Shown here one piece after another: positions 1 through 7,809 of a stretch of 39,004 bases of DNA. The stretch comes from Natrialba chahannaoensis JCM 10990 (GTDB lineage Archaea > Halobacteriota > Halobacteria > Halobacteriales > Natrialbaceae), in NCBI RefSeq assembly GCF_000337135.1, contig NZ_AOIN01000092.1, positions 98,557 to 137,560 on the forward strand, read 5' to 3'. The first letter of the stretch is position 1. Every line of letters begins with the position of its first letter. Below the pieces are notes generated by a model, which was not told where the DNA came from, made no database searches, and worked only from the letters and a program-made list of their open reading frames with translations. The position numbers and the translations under genes are program-made.

Positions 1-1
1 G

Positions 2-79
2 GGGGACGGGCCGGCGCTCACGGCGAACTCGTTCCTGACGTTCGCCAAGAAGAATTACGGCCTCGACCCACCCGACTAA
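2..79 (+). CDS. C-terminal end of an unidentified protein (truncated by window edge)
   Basis: An open frame runs in from the left edge and stops at TAA 77-79. It ends in the residues FAKKNYGLDPPD. Codon choice (GC-rich third positions) is like that of the neighbouring genes, so it is probably the real end of an upstream gene. Only about 25 residues are visible and the family is not recognised. Confidence 0.5.
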   Translation, partial: GDGPALTANSFLTFAKKNYGLDPPD

Positions 80-324
80 CCCACTCGTTTCCTCTGGGCT
101 CTCCTCACTGGGGAGCGCCAGCGCTGTCCTGAGCGCGGTTTCTCCGGTGATTTCCTGAGATCTATCCGATAGGTTTCTCAGAAGTGCGTTCTCAACGGCT
201 CTCGGAGAGTTATTTCAGCCTGTTTAGTTGTGAAACCTGTGCATCATAGAGGCATCTTCGCAACATCAGCCTTCCCCATTTTGTATATCACTATGGAGTT
301 TGTTGCATCGGTGAACCGTAATCG
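80..324. other. Intergenic region, AT-richer than the rest
   Basis: No convincing gene is seen between the upstream stop codon and position 324. The stretch is visibly richer in A and T than its surroundings. It holds a TATA-like sequence (TTTGTATATC, about 280-289) that could drive the doubtful short ORF at 325. Confidence 0.4.
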
Positions 325-525
325 ATGACAAAGCGGAGTAATCTCAAATGGCAGCAGGCGGACTACCCGATACGAAAGCAACAGAGCGAAACGATCAGAG
401 AACAGAGCGACACGATCAGAGAGATCATCGCGCGGAACCCGCAGAAACCGATTGAACTCGCGGTCTACTCCCGGACGATAACCGTCCCGATCATGTTACC
501 CTCGACGTGCGGTTCACAGATGTAG
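325..525 (+). CDS. Doubtful 66-aa ORF with a heptad repeat
   Basis: A short ORF begins at ATG 325, about 40 bp after a TATA-like sequence. Residues 20-33 are two copies of a seven-residue unit (QSETIRE and QSDTIRE), which would form a short charged coiled coil. The last 60 bases overlap, antisense, the 3' end of the halocyanin gene, and the C-terminus looks like antisense noise. It is either a small orphan gene or a chance ORF. No family is recognised. Confidence 0.2.
   Translation: MTKRSNLKWQQADYPIRKQQSETIREQSDTIREIIARNPQKPIELAVYSRTITVPIMLPSTCGSQM
382..423. repeat. Tandem 21-bp repeat, two units
   Basis: Units at 382-402 and 403-423 differ at only two positions. The unit length is a multiple of three and encodes one heptad in the plus-strand ORF at 325. 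Confidence 0.7.
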
Positions 526-905
526 GTGTACTCGCCGGGAACCTCGAACGTATGCTCGTACGTCTCCCGCGTACCGAGTCGACCACCGCGATACTTGTGC
601 CAGGCGTCGCGAGCAGTTTGTTCGTCCTCGTAGCCACCAGTAGCGAAGTACTCGGCGTCGTCCGGAATGCCGTTATCGAGAGCCGTCACGGTGTGGTCTG
701 CACCGCTTGTGTTCTTCCAGACGACCGTCTCGCCGACGGTTGTCTCGTACTCGACTGGAACGAACGCGTTGCGAGTCATCCCAATATCGCACTCGTCGCC
801 GCTGCACGGGTCCTCGTCGTCGAAGACGCTCATGACCGAGGTACAGCCGGCGAGGCTGGCCGAAAGGGAGGTGCCGACGGCGGCAAGGTAGACGCGCCGG
901 TTCAT
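465..905 (-). CDS. Halocyanin-like blue copper lipoprotein
   Basis: The 146-aa product is a plastocyanin/halocyanin-type electron carrier anchored outside the membrane. The N-terminus has a twin-arginine motif (NRR at 2-4), a short hydrophobic stretch and a lipobox LAGC with Cys21 as lipidation site, so export by Tat is expected. Type 1 copper ligands are all present: His71 (ADHTV), Cys130 and His133 (YICEPH) and Met138. An acidic linker with two further Cys (34, 39) follows the lipobox. ATG 905 is chosen over the upstream in-frame start at 1046 because it gives the signal peptide directly and lies 27 bp from a TATA-like sequence. The redox partner cannot be told from the context. The gene is divergent from pssA. 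Confidence 0.88.
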   Translation of the reverse strand: MNRRVYLAAVGTSLSASLAGCTSVMSVFDDEDPCSGDECDIGMTRNAFVPVEYETTVGETVVWKNTSGADHTVTALDNGIPDDAEYFATGGYEDEQTARDAWHKYRGGRLGTRETYEHTFEVPGEYTYICEPHVEGNMIGTVIVRE

Positions 906-927
906 ACCGTCCCCTTGGGAGAGTCGC

Positions 928-936
928 GGTATAACC
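928..936 (-). promoter_or_regulatory. TATA-like box of the halocyanin gene
   Basis: Minus-strand sequence GGTTATACC is centred about 27 bp upstream of ATG 905, the spacing expected for a leaderless haloarchaeal transcript. Confidence 0.5.
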
Positions 937-1075
937 GCCCCGGTTCGCCGGTCCGCTTCGACACCCGAACTACTGGAAACCACCGCTACAGGGCCGAACA
1001 TCATCGCCCCGGGCCGCATACAGTTAGCGTCGAGAAACGAAAACACGTAAGGTACACGCCCGCCGACTCGGCGAT

Positions 1076-1807
1076 ATGCTTCCCCGGTTCGTCGGGCGAC
1101 TCGGCATCGCCGACGCGGTGACGATCGCCAATGCCGCCCTGGGGTTCGTCGCCGTCGTCGTCGCCTTCGTCGACATCGACCTCGCCGCCCGACTCATCCT
1201 GCTTGCCGCCGTCGCGGACGGACTCGACGGACTCCTGGCCCGACGGTACGGCGGTACCGACGCCGGCCCCTACCTCGACTCGCTCGCAGACGTTGCCTCC
1301 TTCGCCGTCGCCCCCGCGGCCCTCGCGTTCGTCGTCGTCACCGACGGCCTCAACATCTCACTCGAGTCCGTCTCGGCTGAATTGCTCTTCGTGTTGACGA
1401 TCTGTGCGCTGTTCGTCGCGATGGCCGTCGCCCGCCTCGGCATGTACACGGCCTACGACACCGCCGACGACTATACTGAGGGCGTCCAGACGACGCTCGC
1501 AGCGACCGTCCTCGGCGCAGCGATCCTCGCGGGGGTCGCCGATCCTGTACTCGTGCTCGCCATCACGGGTGCGTTCTGTTACCTGATGGTCTCGCGCATT
1601 TCCTACCCGGACCTGCTCGCGCGCGACGCTGGCATCATGGGCGTCGTCCACGTCCTCGCGATCCTGATTCCGAACTTCGCCGGCCGCACGTTCCCGTACG
1701 CGCTCTTGACGCTCGGGGTCGCCTACATGACACTCAGCCCGTGGCTCTACTGGCGCGACCGCGAGGACACCAGCTCCCAGACGACGACCACGCATGGAAA
1801 CGCTTAG
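1076..1807 (+). CDS. pssA: CDP-alcohol phosphatidyltransferase, archaetidylserine synthase (PssA type)
   Basis: A 243-aa integral membrane enzyme that would transfer a CDP-activated archaeol lipid to serine. The CDP-alcohol phosphatidyltransferase signature is complete: Asp48, Asp51-Gly52, Ala55-Arg56, Gly64, Asp68 and Asp72. About six hydrophobic segments follow the family pattern. In haloarchaea this subfamily (protein-sorting-system archaetidylserine synthase) supplies, with PssD, lipid needed for archaeosortase-dependent anchoring of surface proteins. That role is family knowledge and is not shown by the neighbours, since no artA or pssD is in the window. Start ATG 1076 leads straight into the family N-terminus. 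The HEAT-repeat gene follows 75 bp downstream on the same strand and may be co-transcribed. Confidence 0.88.
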   Translation: MLPRFVGRLGIADAVTIANAALGFVAVVVAFVDIDLAARLILLAAVADGLDGLLARRYGGTDAGPYLDSLADVASFAVAPAALAFVVVTDGLNISLESVSAELLFVLTICALFVAMAVARLGMYTAYDTADDYTEGVQTTLAATVLGAAILAGVADPVLVLAITGAFCYLMVSRISYPDLLARDAGIMGVVHVLAILIPNFAGRTFPYALLTLGVAYMTLSPWLYWRDREDTSSQTTTTHGNA

Positions 1808-1882
1808 GACGATCCTGACACGACCGTAGCGTATGAACAGTGGTACGTCTCGGCGTCGTCCCGCCACAGGGACGGTGGGAGT

Positions 1883-3265
1883 ATGAGCGACGACGAACCG
1901 CAGGACGAAGAAGCCGAACAGGAGCCAGAACAACCCGCTGACCTCGACGCCATCGAAGCCAACCTCGAGACATTCGCAACAGACATCGAGGCACTCGAGA
2001 ACGACCTCGAAGCAGCGGAGACCGAAGACGACTTAGACGTCGTCGAAGCCGACCTTGACGAATTCCGGACCGAACTCGAGTCCGTCGAGATTCCGGACCC
2101 GCCTGAGACGGACGAGGAGGACGAAGACGACGAAGATGACGAACCCGCACCCGAAGAGGAACTGCAGGACACCTACGACGACATCGAGAGCGACCTCTCG
2201 GATCTCGAGTCCGATCTGGAAGACCAGCGCGGTCCCTACGGCGAGGACGTCGTCAGCGAGATCGACGGCGTCAGCGGGACGATTACGGGCACCCGCTGGA
2301 CGTTCGAGGGCGACGAAGAGCTGATCGAGGCAACCGACGCCTTCCTCGCGGACGTGAACGACCTGCTCGGTGCCAGTCTCGAACTCCCGTCCGGCCTCGA
2401 GCCCGCAAGCGGTGCCGAACTGGGCGAGAAGGGCGACGAGGAGGGCAACGTTCCCGAAAAGCTGGACGAAGCCCTCAGCGAGGCGACTGCAGCCGTCGAG
2501 GACGCCGCTCTCGATGCTGACGATGACGAGGAAACGATCGCCGGCCTCCTCGAGGCGACCGACGACTTCGAGAGCGAGGTCGACGACGCCACCGAGTGGA
2601 CCGACCTCGAGGTCCGCGAACAGCTCCGCCGCGAGGGCTTTTACGATGTGCTTGAGCATATCAAGGACTTCCCACCGGAGTGGCACGCCCTCAAGGTCCA
2701 CGAGAAGCGCGGTAACGTCGAGCAGATCCTGCTCGCCTACGACAGCCTCGACTCCGACTTCATGGAGAAACACTGTCTCGAGGCGCTCGAACGCATGGGT
2801 CCCGAGGAAGCAATCGATACGATGGTCCAGAAGGCCGGCCGGCGTGACGAACACGCGATCAGCATTCTCGGCAAGATCGGCGTCGCGAGCGACGAGGTCG
2901 TCGACGCGCTGGTCGACTACGTCGACTCTAATCCGGCGCTCCAGAAGCCGTCATTCCGCGCACTCGGCGAACTCGGTGCCGAGGACGCAGTCGACCCCCT
3001 CGCCCAACAGCTCGCCGCTGACGACGCAGATGTCCGTAGCTGGGCAGCCCGCGCACTCGGGATGATTGGTGACACTCGCACAATCGACCCGCTCGCAGAC
3101 GTGCTCGCAGACGACGAGGAAGACCGCGTTCGTGCGAGCGCCGCCTGGGCGCTCAACCAGATCGGTACGGCCGATGCACTCGAGATCGTCGCCGAGTACG
3201 ACGACGACCGAGCGTATCTCGTGCAGGCCGAAGCCGAGAACGCGAATCTCGAGCCCGTGGTCTGA
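1883..3265 (+). CDS. Acidic coiled-coil protein with C-terminal HEAT repeats
   Basis: A 460-aa soluble protein. Roughly residues 1-125 are extremely rich in Asp/Glu, with leucine-spaced helices suggesting coiled coils and an almost purely acidic stretch near 75-95. A middle part (about 125-225) is mixed. From about residue 225 to 455 the sequence consists of alpha-helical HEAT/PBS-lyase-like repeats, with units of the type ALGELGAEDAVDPLAQQL and ALGMIGDTRTIDPLADVL. HEAT solenoids usually act as protein-binding scaffolds, so no enzyme activity is implied. No signal peptide is seen. It lies directly downstream of pssA, and a link to surface-protein sorting is only a guess from position. Confidence 0.85.
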   Translation: MSDDEPQDEEAEQEPEQPADLDAIEANLETFATDIEALENDLEAAETEDDLDVVEADLDEFRTELESVEIPDPPETDEEDEDDEDDEPAPEEELQDTYDDIESDLSDLESDLEDQRGPYGEDVVSEIDGVSGTITGTRWTFEGDEELIEATDAFLADVNDLLGASLELPSGLEPASGAELGEKGDEEGNVPEKLDEALSEATAAVEDAALDADDDEETIAGLLEATDDFESEVDDATEWTDLEVREQLRREGFYDVLEHIKDFPPEWHALKVHEKRGNVEQILLAYDSLDSDFMEKHCLEALERMGPEEAIDTMVQKAGRRDEHAISILGKIGVASDEVVDALVDYVDSNPALQKPSFRALGELGAEDAVDPLAQQLAADDADVRSWAARALGMIGDTRTIDPLADVLADDEEDRVRASAAWALNQIGTADALEIVAEYDDDRAYLVQAEAENANLEPVV

Positions 3266-3395
3266 GTCCGGTATCGAGTACCTACTACGACCATCACCAC
3301 TTCGTTGCGCCGCTGCGTCTAATTCTGCGTTTGGGGTTTGCGTTTCGCATCCTCTTTCGCTCGACGCTCGTCACCGCACATCTCTCCGTCCCGTA

Positions 3396-3403
3396 GTTTA
3401 AGT
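3396..3403 (+). promoter_or_regulatory. TATA box of the LTD/PLD gene
   Basis: TTTAAGTA is centred about 28 bp before ATG 3428. This supports that start over the earlier in-frame start at 3338 and suggests a leaderless transcript. Confidence 0.55.
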
Positions 3404-3427
3404 ACGAATACGAATCCAGACTCTCTG

Positions 3428-5311
3428 ATGTCCAGCAGTTCGGGACGGTCGATCGCGCTCTGTACACTTCTCGTGTGTAGCCTCCTCAGTGGACTCACTG
3501 TGGGGATTTGGGGTGTCTCTGCAACTACACCGGCGTCAGTCGGTCCAGATAGTCTATCCGCGTCCACATCCGCGCCTGCGTCTCCGGCTAACGGCGTCGC
3601 CTGCCCCATTGACCGCCTCTCTCCCTCTGCACAGAACATACCACAACCCCGACTCGTCGAAGTCGCGCCCAACCCGACCACCGATCAGAACGTTGGCGAG
3701 TTCGTTGTCATCGAGACGCCGCCCGAAACCCACGTCGACAACTGGACGCTCACCGACGGCCACACGACTGCAACACTGCCCAACCAGACCGTTTCGGGGC
3801 GTACCGCGCTGAGTACGGCCCCAAACGAGACCGACCAACTGACTGACGATCCCGTCATCGAACTCGAGGGCTCGATCCGGTTCGCTGCTGACGGCGACGT
3901 ACTCGAGTTGCGCAACGGTTCCACCACCGTCGACACTATTGAGTACGACCGCGCGCCGCTCGCACAGCGGTGGTATCGTGGATCGATGGCGGACAGCGAC
4001 ACAGTAGCCGAATCTGAAGCCGACGACAGCACCAGTGTCACCGCTGCTGACGCCAACAGCACCGAACTCACCGCCACCGACGGCCAGTGGTGGCCCCACG
4101 AGGCAACCTGTGTCCCACCAGCACAGAGCGACGTCTCGACCGCCACCGCGTTTGTCCTTCCCGACGAACCCGCCGTCCCACTCAAGACGATCCGATCCAC
4201 CGAGGACCGACTCCTGCTCGCCGGCTACACGATCACGTCCAGTGAAATCGCAGACGAACTCGTCGCCGCAGCCGACCGCGGTGTCGAGGTGACCGTCCTG
4301 ATCGAAGCCAGCCCCGTCGGCGGCACGCCGGCCGCGAGCGAACCGGTACTCGAGTCGCTCGTCGAAAGCGATGTCGACGTCGGCGCGACAGGCGGCGAGG
4401 GCGCTCGCTACCGGTTCCACCACCCGAAGTACGCCGTCGCGGACGACACGGTGCTCGTGACGACCGAGAACTGGGGGCCGTCGGGCGTCGGTGGCGAATC
4501 GAGTCGCGGCTGGGGCGTCCGACTCGAGGACCCCGCGCTTGCAGCCGAACTGGCGGACATTTTCGAGGCGGATTTCGACGGCTGGGACACCGTCTCCGGT
4601 GAGGCGTATCTGGCTGATACCTCGTTCGTCGAAGACGATGACGGCATTGGTGCGGATGTCTCTCCATCGTACCCGACAGAACACGATGCGGAAGGAGTCT
4701 CGACGACGAGCGTCGAGTTGCTGGTCGCGCCGGATAACGCCGAGCCCCGACTCCAGACGCTCATCGCCGACGCCGACGACGAGATTCTCCTCAAACAGGC
4801 CAGCATCGATCCAAGCCTGTCCCTACTCGAGGAGACGGTCGACGCAGCGCGTCGTGGTGTCGACGTTCGGATCCTGCTCGACTCGACGTGGTATCACGAG
4901 GACGACAACGAGGCACTAGCAGCGGATCTCGAACACATTGCAGAATCGGAAGGCCTTTCGATCGATGTTCAGTTGGTCGACGACACCGACCGGTTCGAGA
5001 AGATACACGCCAAGGGCGTCATCATCGACCGCGAAGTTGCCGTCGTCGGCAGCGCGAACTGGAACGAGAACGCCTTCGAGAACAACCGTGAGGTCATGCT
5101 CGCGCTGCACGGCTCGGAGGCAGCAACGTACTACGCGGCTGTCTTCGACGCCGACTGGGAGGGTGACTCCTGGTCGCTCTCCCTGGGAACTGTCGTCATC
5201 GTACTGCTCGCGCTCGCGTTCGCAGCGCTTGTCGGTCGGCGATACATTCGGTTCGGTGACGAGAGGGAGATCGTAAACCCGGAGGATAACTCACGGGAGC
5301 GACAGCAATGA
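3428..5311 (+). CDS. Exported membrane-anchored lamin-tail / phospholipase D-like protein
   Basis: With the ATG at 3428 the product is 627 aa. Residues 8-32 are a hydrophobic signal segment. About 73-175 resemble a lamin-tail (LTD) beta-sandwich (LVEVAPNP, then FVVIETPPE and WTLTDG). An acidic Ser/Thr-rich linker follows. Two PLD half-domains each carry a full HxK(x)4D motif: His332-Lys334-Asp339 and His527-Lys529-Asp534, the second followed by GSANWNENAF. Residues 587-603 are a transmembrane helix followed by a short basic/acidic tail. The catalytic part should therefore lie outside the cell, held by the C-terminal helix. PLD-type enzymes cleave phosphodiesters, and the substrate could be nucleic acid or phospholipid; LTD fusions are common on secreted nucleases. 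It is convergent with the DtxR-like gene. Confidence 0.87.
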   Translation: MSSSSGRSIALCTLLVCSLLSGLTVGIWGVSATTPASVGPDSLSASTSAPASPANGVACPIDRLSPSAQNIPQPRLVEVAPNPTTDQNVGEFVVIETPPETHVDNWTLTDGHTTATLPNQTVSGRTALSTAPNETDQLTDDPVIELEGSIRFAADGDVLELRNGSTTVDTIEYDRAPLAQRWYRGSMADSDTVAESEADDSTSVTAADANSTELTATDGQWWPHEATCVPPAQSDVSTATAFVLPDEPAVPLKTIRSTEDRLLLAGYTITSSEIADELVAAADRGVEVTVLIEASPVGGTPAASEPVLESLVESDVDVGATGGEGARYRFHHPKYAVADDTVLVTTENWGPSGVGGESSRGWGVRLEDPALAAELADIFEADFDGWDTVSGEAYLADTSFVEDDDGIGADVSPSYPTEHDAEGVSTTSVELLVAPDNAEPRLQTLIADADDEILLKQASIDPSLSLLEETVDAARRGVDVRILLDSTWYHEDDNEALAADLEHIAESEGLSIDVQLVDDTDRFEKIHAKGVIIDREVAVVGSANWNENAFENNREVMLALHGSEAATYYAAVFDADWEGDSWSLSLGTVVIVLLALAFAALVGRRYIRFGDEREIVNPEDNSRERQQ

Positions 5312-5335
5312 GGGACGGCAACCGATGACGATGGT

Positions 5336-5357
5336 GATTGCCATGGTGATGGCGATC
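5336..5357. terminator. Possible hairpin between convergent genes
   Basis: GATTGCCA and TGGCGATC can pair (one G-T) around a short loop in the 77-bp gap between the LTD/PLD and DtxR-like genes. There is no clear T-run, so its role as a terminator is uncertain. Confidence 0.2.
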
Positions 5358-5388
5358 TGGCTCTGAGAAACGGTCAGCGTCTCGACCC

Positions 5389-5838
5389 TTAATCACACTG
5401 CGTCCCAGTTCCGGTTCCGGTCCCGGGACTCTCAAGTCGCTCGCAGTGATCGTGTTCGGGATCGAAGCAGTCCGGACACTCGCCCGGCCGGTCGATGATC
5501 GTATCGAGACGGTCAGCGACCGTATCGTCGATAACACTCTCTAACGCGCGCGCTTCGTCGCGGAACTCCTCAACCTCGAGGACGTTAGTGAGAAACCGCT
5601 CGATGATGCAGTACGTCTGCAGTGCATCGTGGGCGCGCTCAAGTCCCTCGTCAGTGAGCGTCGCGCCCTTGTACTTCTCGTGTTCGACGAGCCCCTTCTC
5701 CTCGAGTTTGCCGATCATTTCGTTGACGCTCGCCGGACTGACCTCAAGCAGGTCTGCGAGTGTGCCGGTCGAAGCGGGGCCCTCTTCGATCCGCTGTGCG
5801 AGATAGATCGCCTTGAGATATTGGTCTGCCGTGTTCAT
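5389..5838 (-). CDS. DtxR/MntR-family transcription regulator with altered metal site
   Basis: 149 aa. The N-terminal winged helix (about 1-65) matches the DtxR pattern: DQYLKAIYLAQ, then GTLADLLEVSPASVNEMI, then LEEKGLVEHEKYKG. The dimerization/metal domain follows (about 66-115). Compared with the usual family pattern RHRLxERFL, this protein has TYCIIERFL, so the usual His is a Tyr. The usual LEH motif is LES. In place of the common HG/DPIP ending there is a Cys/His-rich tail: Cys121, Cys124, His129, His131, Cys132, then a GT repeat and a final Cys148. It may sense a different metal or redox state. It is probably the second gene after the ferritin-like protein (64-bp gap), which suggests iron-linked control. 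Confidence 0.85.
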   Translation of the reverse strand: MNTADQYLKAIYLAQRIEEGPASTGTLADLLEVSPASVNEMIGKLEEKGLVEHEKYKGATLTDEGLERAHDALQTYCIIERFLTNVLEVEEFRDEARALESVIDDTVADRLDTIIDRPGECPDCFDPEHDHCERLESPGTGTGTGTQCD

Positions 5839-5902
5839 TGCGTCCCTCCGTCACTGCTGGTCTCGGTCCACGCGCCGGTGCGGGTAGCCGTCCGTGTTCC
5901 AC

Positions 5903-6397
5903 TCATGCTCTTCGCTCCATGATTTCCGTTACCTCCTCGGCACCTTCCCTTTCCTCCTCGCGAAGCGTTCTGAGCGTCTCGAGGAGCCGTTCACGGTCAA
6001 CGGCGAACTCGCTGTCCGAGGCCTCGATCGCCCCGATCAGGTCGTCATAAAACTTGTAGGCCGTCTCCTCGTTTGCGAGCTGATCGTAGAGCACGCCGTC
6101 TGTGTCCTCCGGCGGCCCGTACTGGGCGTCGACCAGCGCGTTGATCTCCTCGTAGGGAACCGTTTCTGCCTCGAGGTCTGCGATTAGTTTCTCGAGGCGG
6201 TCACGGTGGTCGGCGGACTCCTCAGCAGCATCGACGAGTAGCGCACGTACCTCCTCGTCGACGGCATCCCGCTCTTCCGGCGAGAGCGTCTCGAGGTGGT
6301 GGGCGGCACGCGACTCGACGACCTCCTCTAGCACGACCCCGATCTGGAGGAGTCGTGTGAGCTGTCGGTCGGTCGAGACACGCTGTCCCAGGCTCAT
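5903..6397 (-). CDS. Ferritin-like / rubrerythrin-type four-helix protein
   Basis: 164 aa, all-helical and acidic. Candidate diiron ligands appear at helix positions typical of ferritin-like folds: Glu24/Glu25 (VLEEVVESR) with His33/His34, Glu60 and His64 (EESADH), Glu110/Glu111 (NEETAYKF) and a Glu cluster at 148-150. Family knowledge suggests iron binding, oxidation or peroxide handling, but the fold is inferred from spacing and the activity is not certain. No rubredoxin-type Cys pairs are present. It is first in a likely two-gene operon with the DtxR-like regulator. ATG 6397 lies about 28 bp after a TATA-like box. Confidence 0.72.
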   Translation of the reverse strand: MSLGQRVSTDRQLTRLLQIGVVLEEVVESRAAHHLETLSPEERDAVDEEVRALLVDAAEESADHRDRLEKLIADLEAETVPYEEINALVDAQYGPPEDTDGVLYDQLANEETAYKFYDDLIGAIEASDSEFAVDRERLLETLRTLREEEREGAEEVTEIMERRA

Positions 6398-6420
6398 GCT
6401 ACGCCGTCAGAGCCGTGGCT

Positions 6421-6429
6421 ACTTAATCG
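6421..6429 (-). promoter_or_regulatory. TATA-like box of the ferritin-like gene
   Basis: Minus-strand GATTAAG is centred about 28 bp upstream of ATG 6397, consistent with a leaderless message for the ferritin-like/DtxR pair. Confidence 0.4.
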
Positions 6430-6581
6430 TCCCTACTCCGGCTCTTATTCTTGCTCTTACTCGTCTCCTTCCTCACGACCAGTCCGGCGTCGCTATCGCT
6501 GCCAGTGTTCGGTGTGGTACACGAACCGAGACACTGCAAAAACAACCGATGTAACCACGAGTGCGAAAGCGAAAAGAACCG

Positions 6582-7808
6582 TTAGTCGCGCTGTCGAAGA
6601 CGCGCTGCGATCAGCTCTTCGAGGTCATCGCGCAGTTCATCGACGGCAATCTCCTCGAGTACCGGCACGAAGAAGCCTTCGACGAGCATGTTGCGTGCGT
6701 CACGCGGCTGGACGCCGCGCGAGGTCATGTACAGGAGGTCTTCCTGGTCGATCTGACCCACCGTGGCGCTGTGGGAGGCCTCGGTGTCGTGGTTGTTGAT
6801 GATCAGCTTTGGCGAGGCGTCGGCCTCGGACTCATCAGAGAGCATGAGCGTGTTCTCACGCTGGTAGGAGCTGGTGTCCCACGCGCCGCGTCCGACGTCC
6901 TGAACGCCCTCGTAGACCGAGCGGGCGACGTCGTCGGTGACGCCGCGAGTGACGAGGTCGGCAGTCGTGTGTTCGGCGCGGTGCCAGACTCTCGCGTCAA
7001 TGTCGAAGTGCTGGTCGTTGTGGCCGTAGAACGCGCCGACGATCTGGCTCTCGGAACCATCGCCGTTGAGTTCGGTCTCGACCCCGGACTTCGTCAGCTG
7101 CGTCCCGAGGTTGGCCTCGATCCAGTCGATCGTCGCGTACGTGTCGGCGTCGCCACGCTTGAGCGTGAAGTTGTAGGCCTCCTCCGAAAGGTTCTGGAGG
7201 CTGCCGTACTGGACGTTGCTGTTCTCGCCGGCGACGATTTCGACGATGCCGCTGTAGTACTGTTCATCCTGCTTCTCGCCCGTCGACTGGCGTTCGAGGA
7301 TCGTCACCGAACTCGACTCCTCGGTGACGACGAGCGTGTAGTTGAACAGCGAGCGGGAGTTCTGCTCGGTTCGGATCGTCACGCCCTCGGCGTCGACGCC
7401 CTCTGGGACGTAGATGACCGTTCCGGTGCTAAACAGCGCCGTCGAGAGCGCCGTCAGGTAGTTCTCCTGGGGATCGACAACACTACCGAAGTGCTCCTTG
7501 AGGAGCTCCTCGTGCTCGTCGACGGCCTCGCTCCAGGCGAGAACCTCAGCTTCGTCCGGGCCGACTTGGTCCTTGTTCTCCGCCGCGTTCAGCGGGTCCA
7601 CGAGCGACTCGTAGTCGAGTTCGTGGAGGTTCGTCCAGTCGCGACCCGGCGTCCGGATGACGTCCGGCATGTCGAGTTCGGAGAGCGCGTCGAGCGCCTC
7701 GAGACGGGTCTCGAGCAGCCACTCGGGTTCGTCCAACTCGTCGGAGATCTGGCGTACCTGTTCGTCCGTCAGATTGGCGTGTACTTCTGTGTGCGTTGCT
7801 GCGCTCAT
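6582..7808 (-). CDS. sufD: Fe-S cluster assembly protein SufD
   Basis: 408 aa, beta-helix SufB/SufD family. SufD pairs with SufB on the SufC ATPase dimer to build Fe-S clusters in the cytosol. The C-terminal core is clear: His346 in the SHSATVGQ motif, followed by QEDLLYMTSRGV and the helical end. His346 corresponds by motif to the functionally important SufD histidine known from E. coli. ATG 7808 lies one base after the sufB stop codon (TAA 7810-7812), so the two genes are translationally close. It is the last gene of sufC-sufB-sufD. No cysteine desulfurase (sufS) or sufU lies nearby, so sulfur delivery must be encoded elsewhere. Confidence 0.93.
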   Translation of the reverse strand: MSAATHTEVHANLTDEQVRQISDELDEPEWLLETRLEALDALSELDMPDVIRTPGRDWTNLHELDYESLVDPLNAAENKDQVGPDEAEVLAWSEAVDEHEELLKEHFGSVVDPQENYLTALSTALFSTGTVIYVPEGVDAEGVTIRTEQNSRSLFNYTLVVTEESSSVTILERQSTGEKQDEQYYSGIVEIVAGENSNVQYGSLQNLSEEAYNFTLKRGDADTYATIDWIEANLGTQLTKSGVETELNGDGSESQIVGAFYGHNDQHFDIDARVWHRAEHTTADLVTRGVTDDVARSVYEGVQDVGRGAWDTSSYQRENTLMLSDESEADASPKLIINNHDTEASHSATVGQIDQEDLLYMTSRGVQPRDARNMLVEGFFVPVLEEIAVDELRDDLEELIAARLRQRD

Positions 7809-7809
7809 A

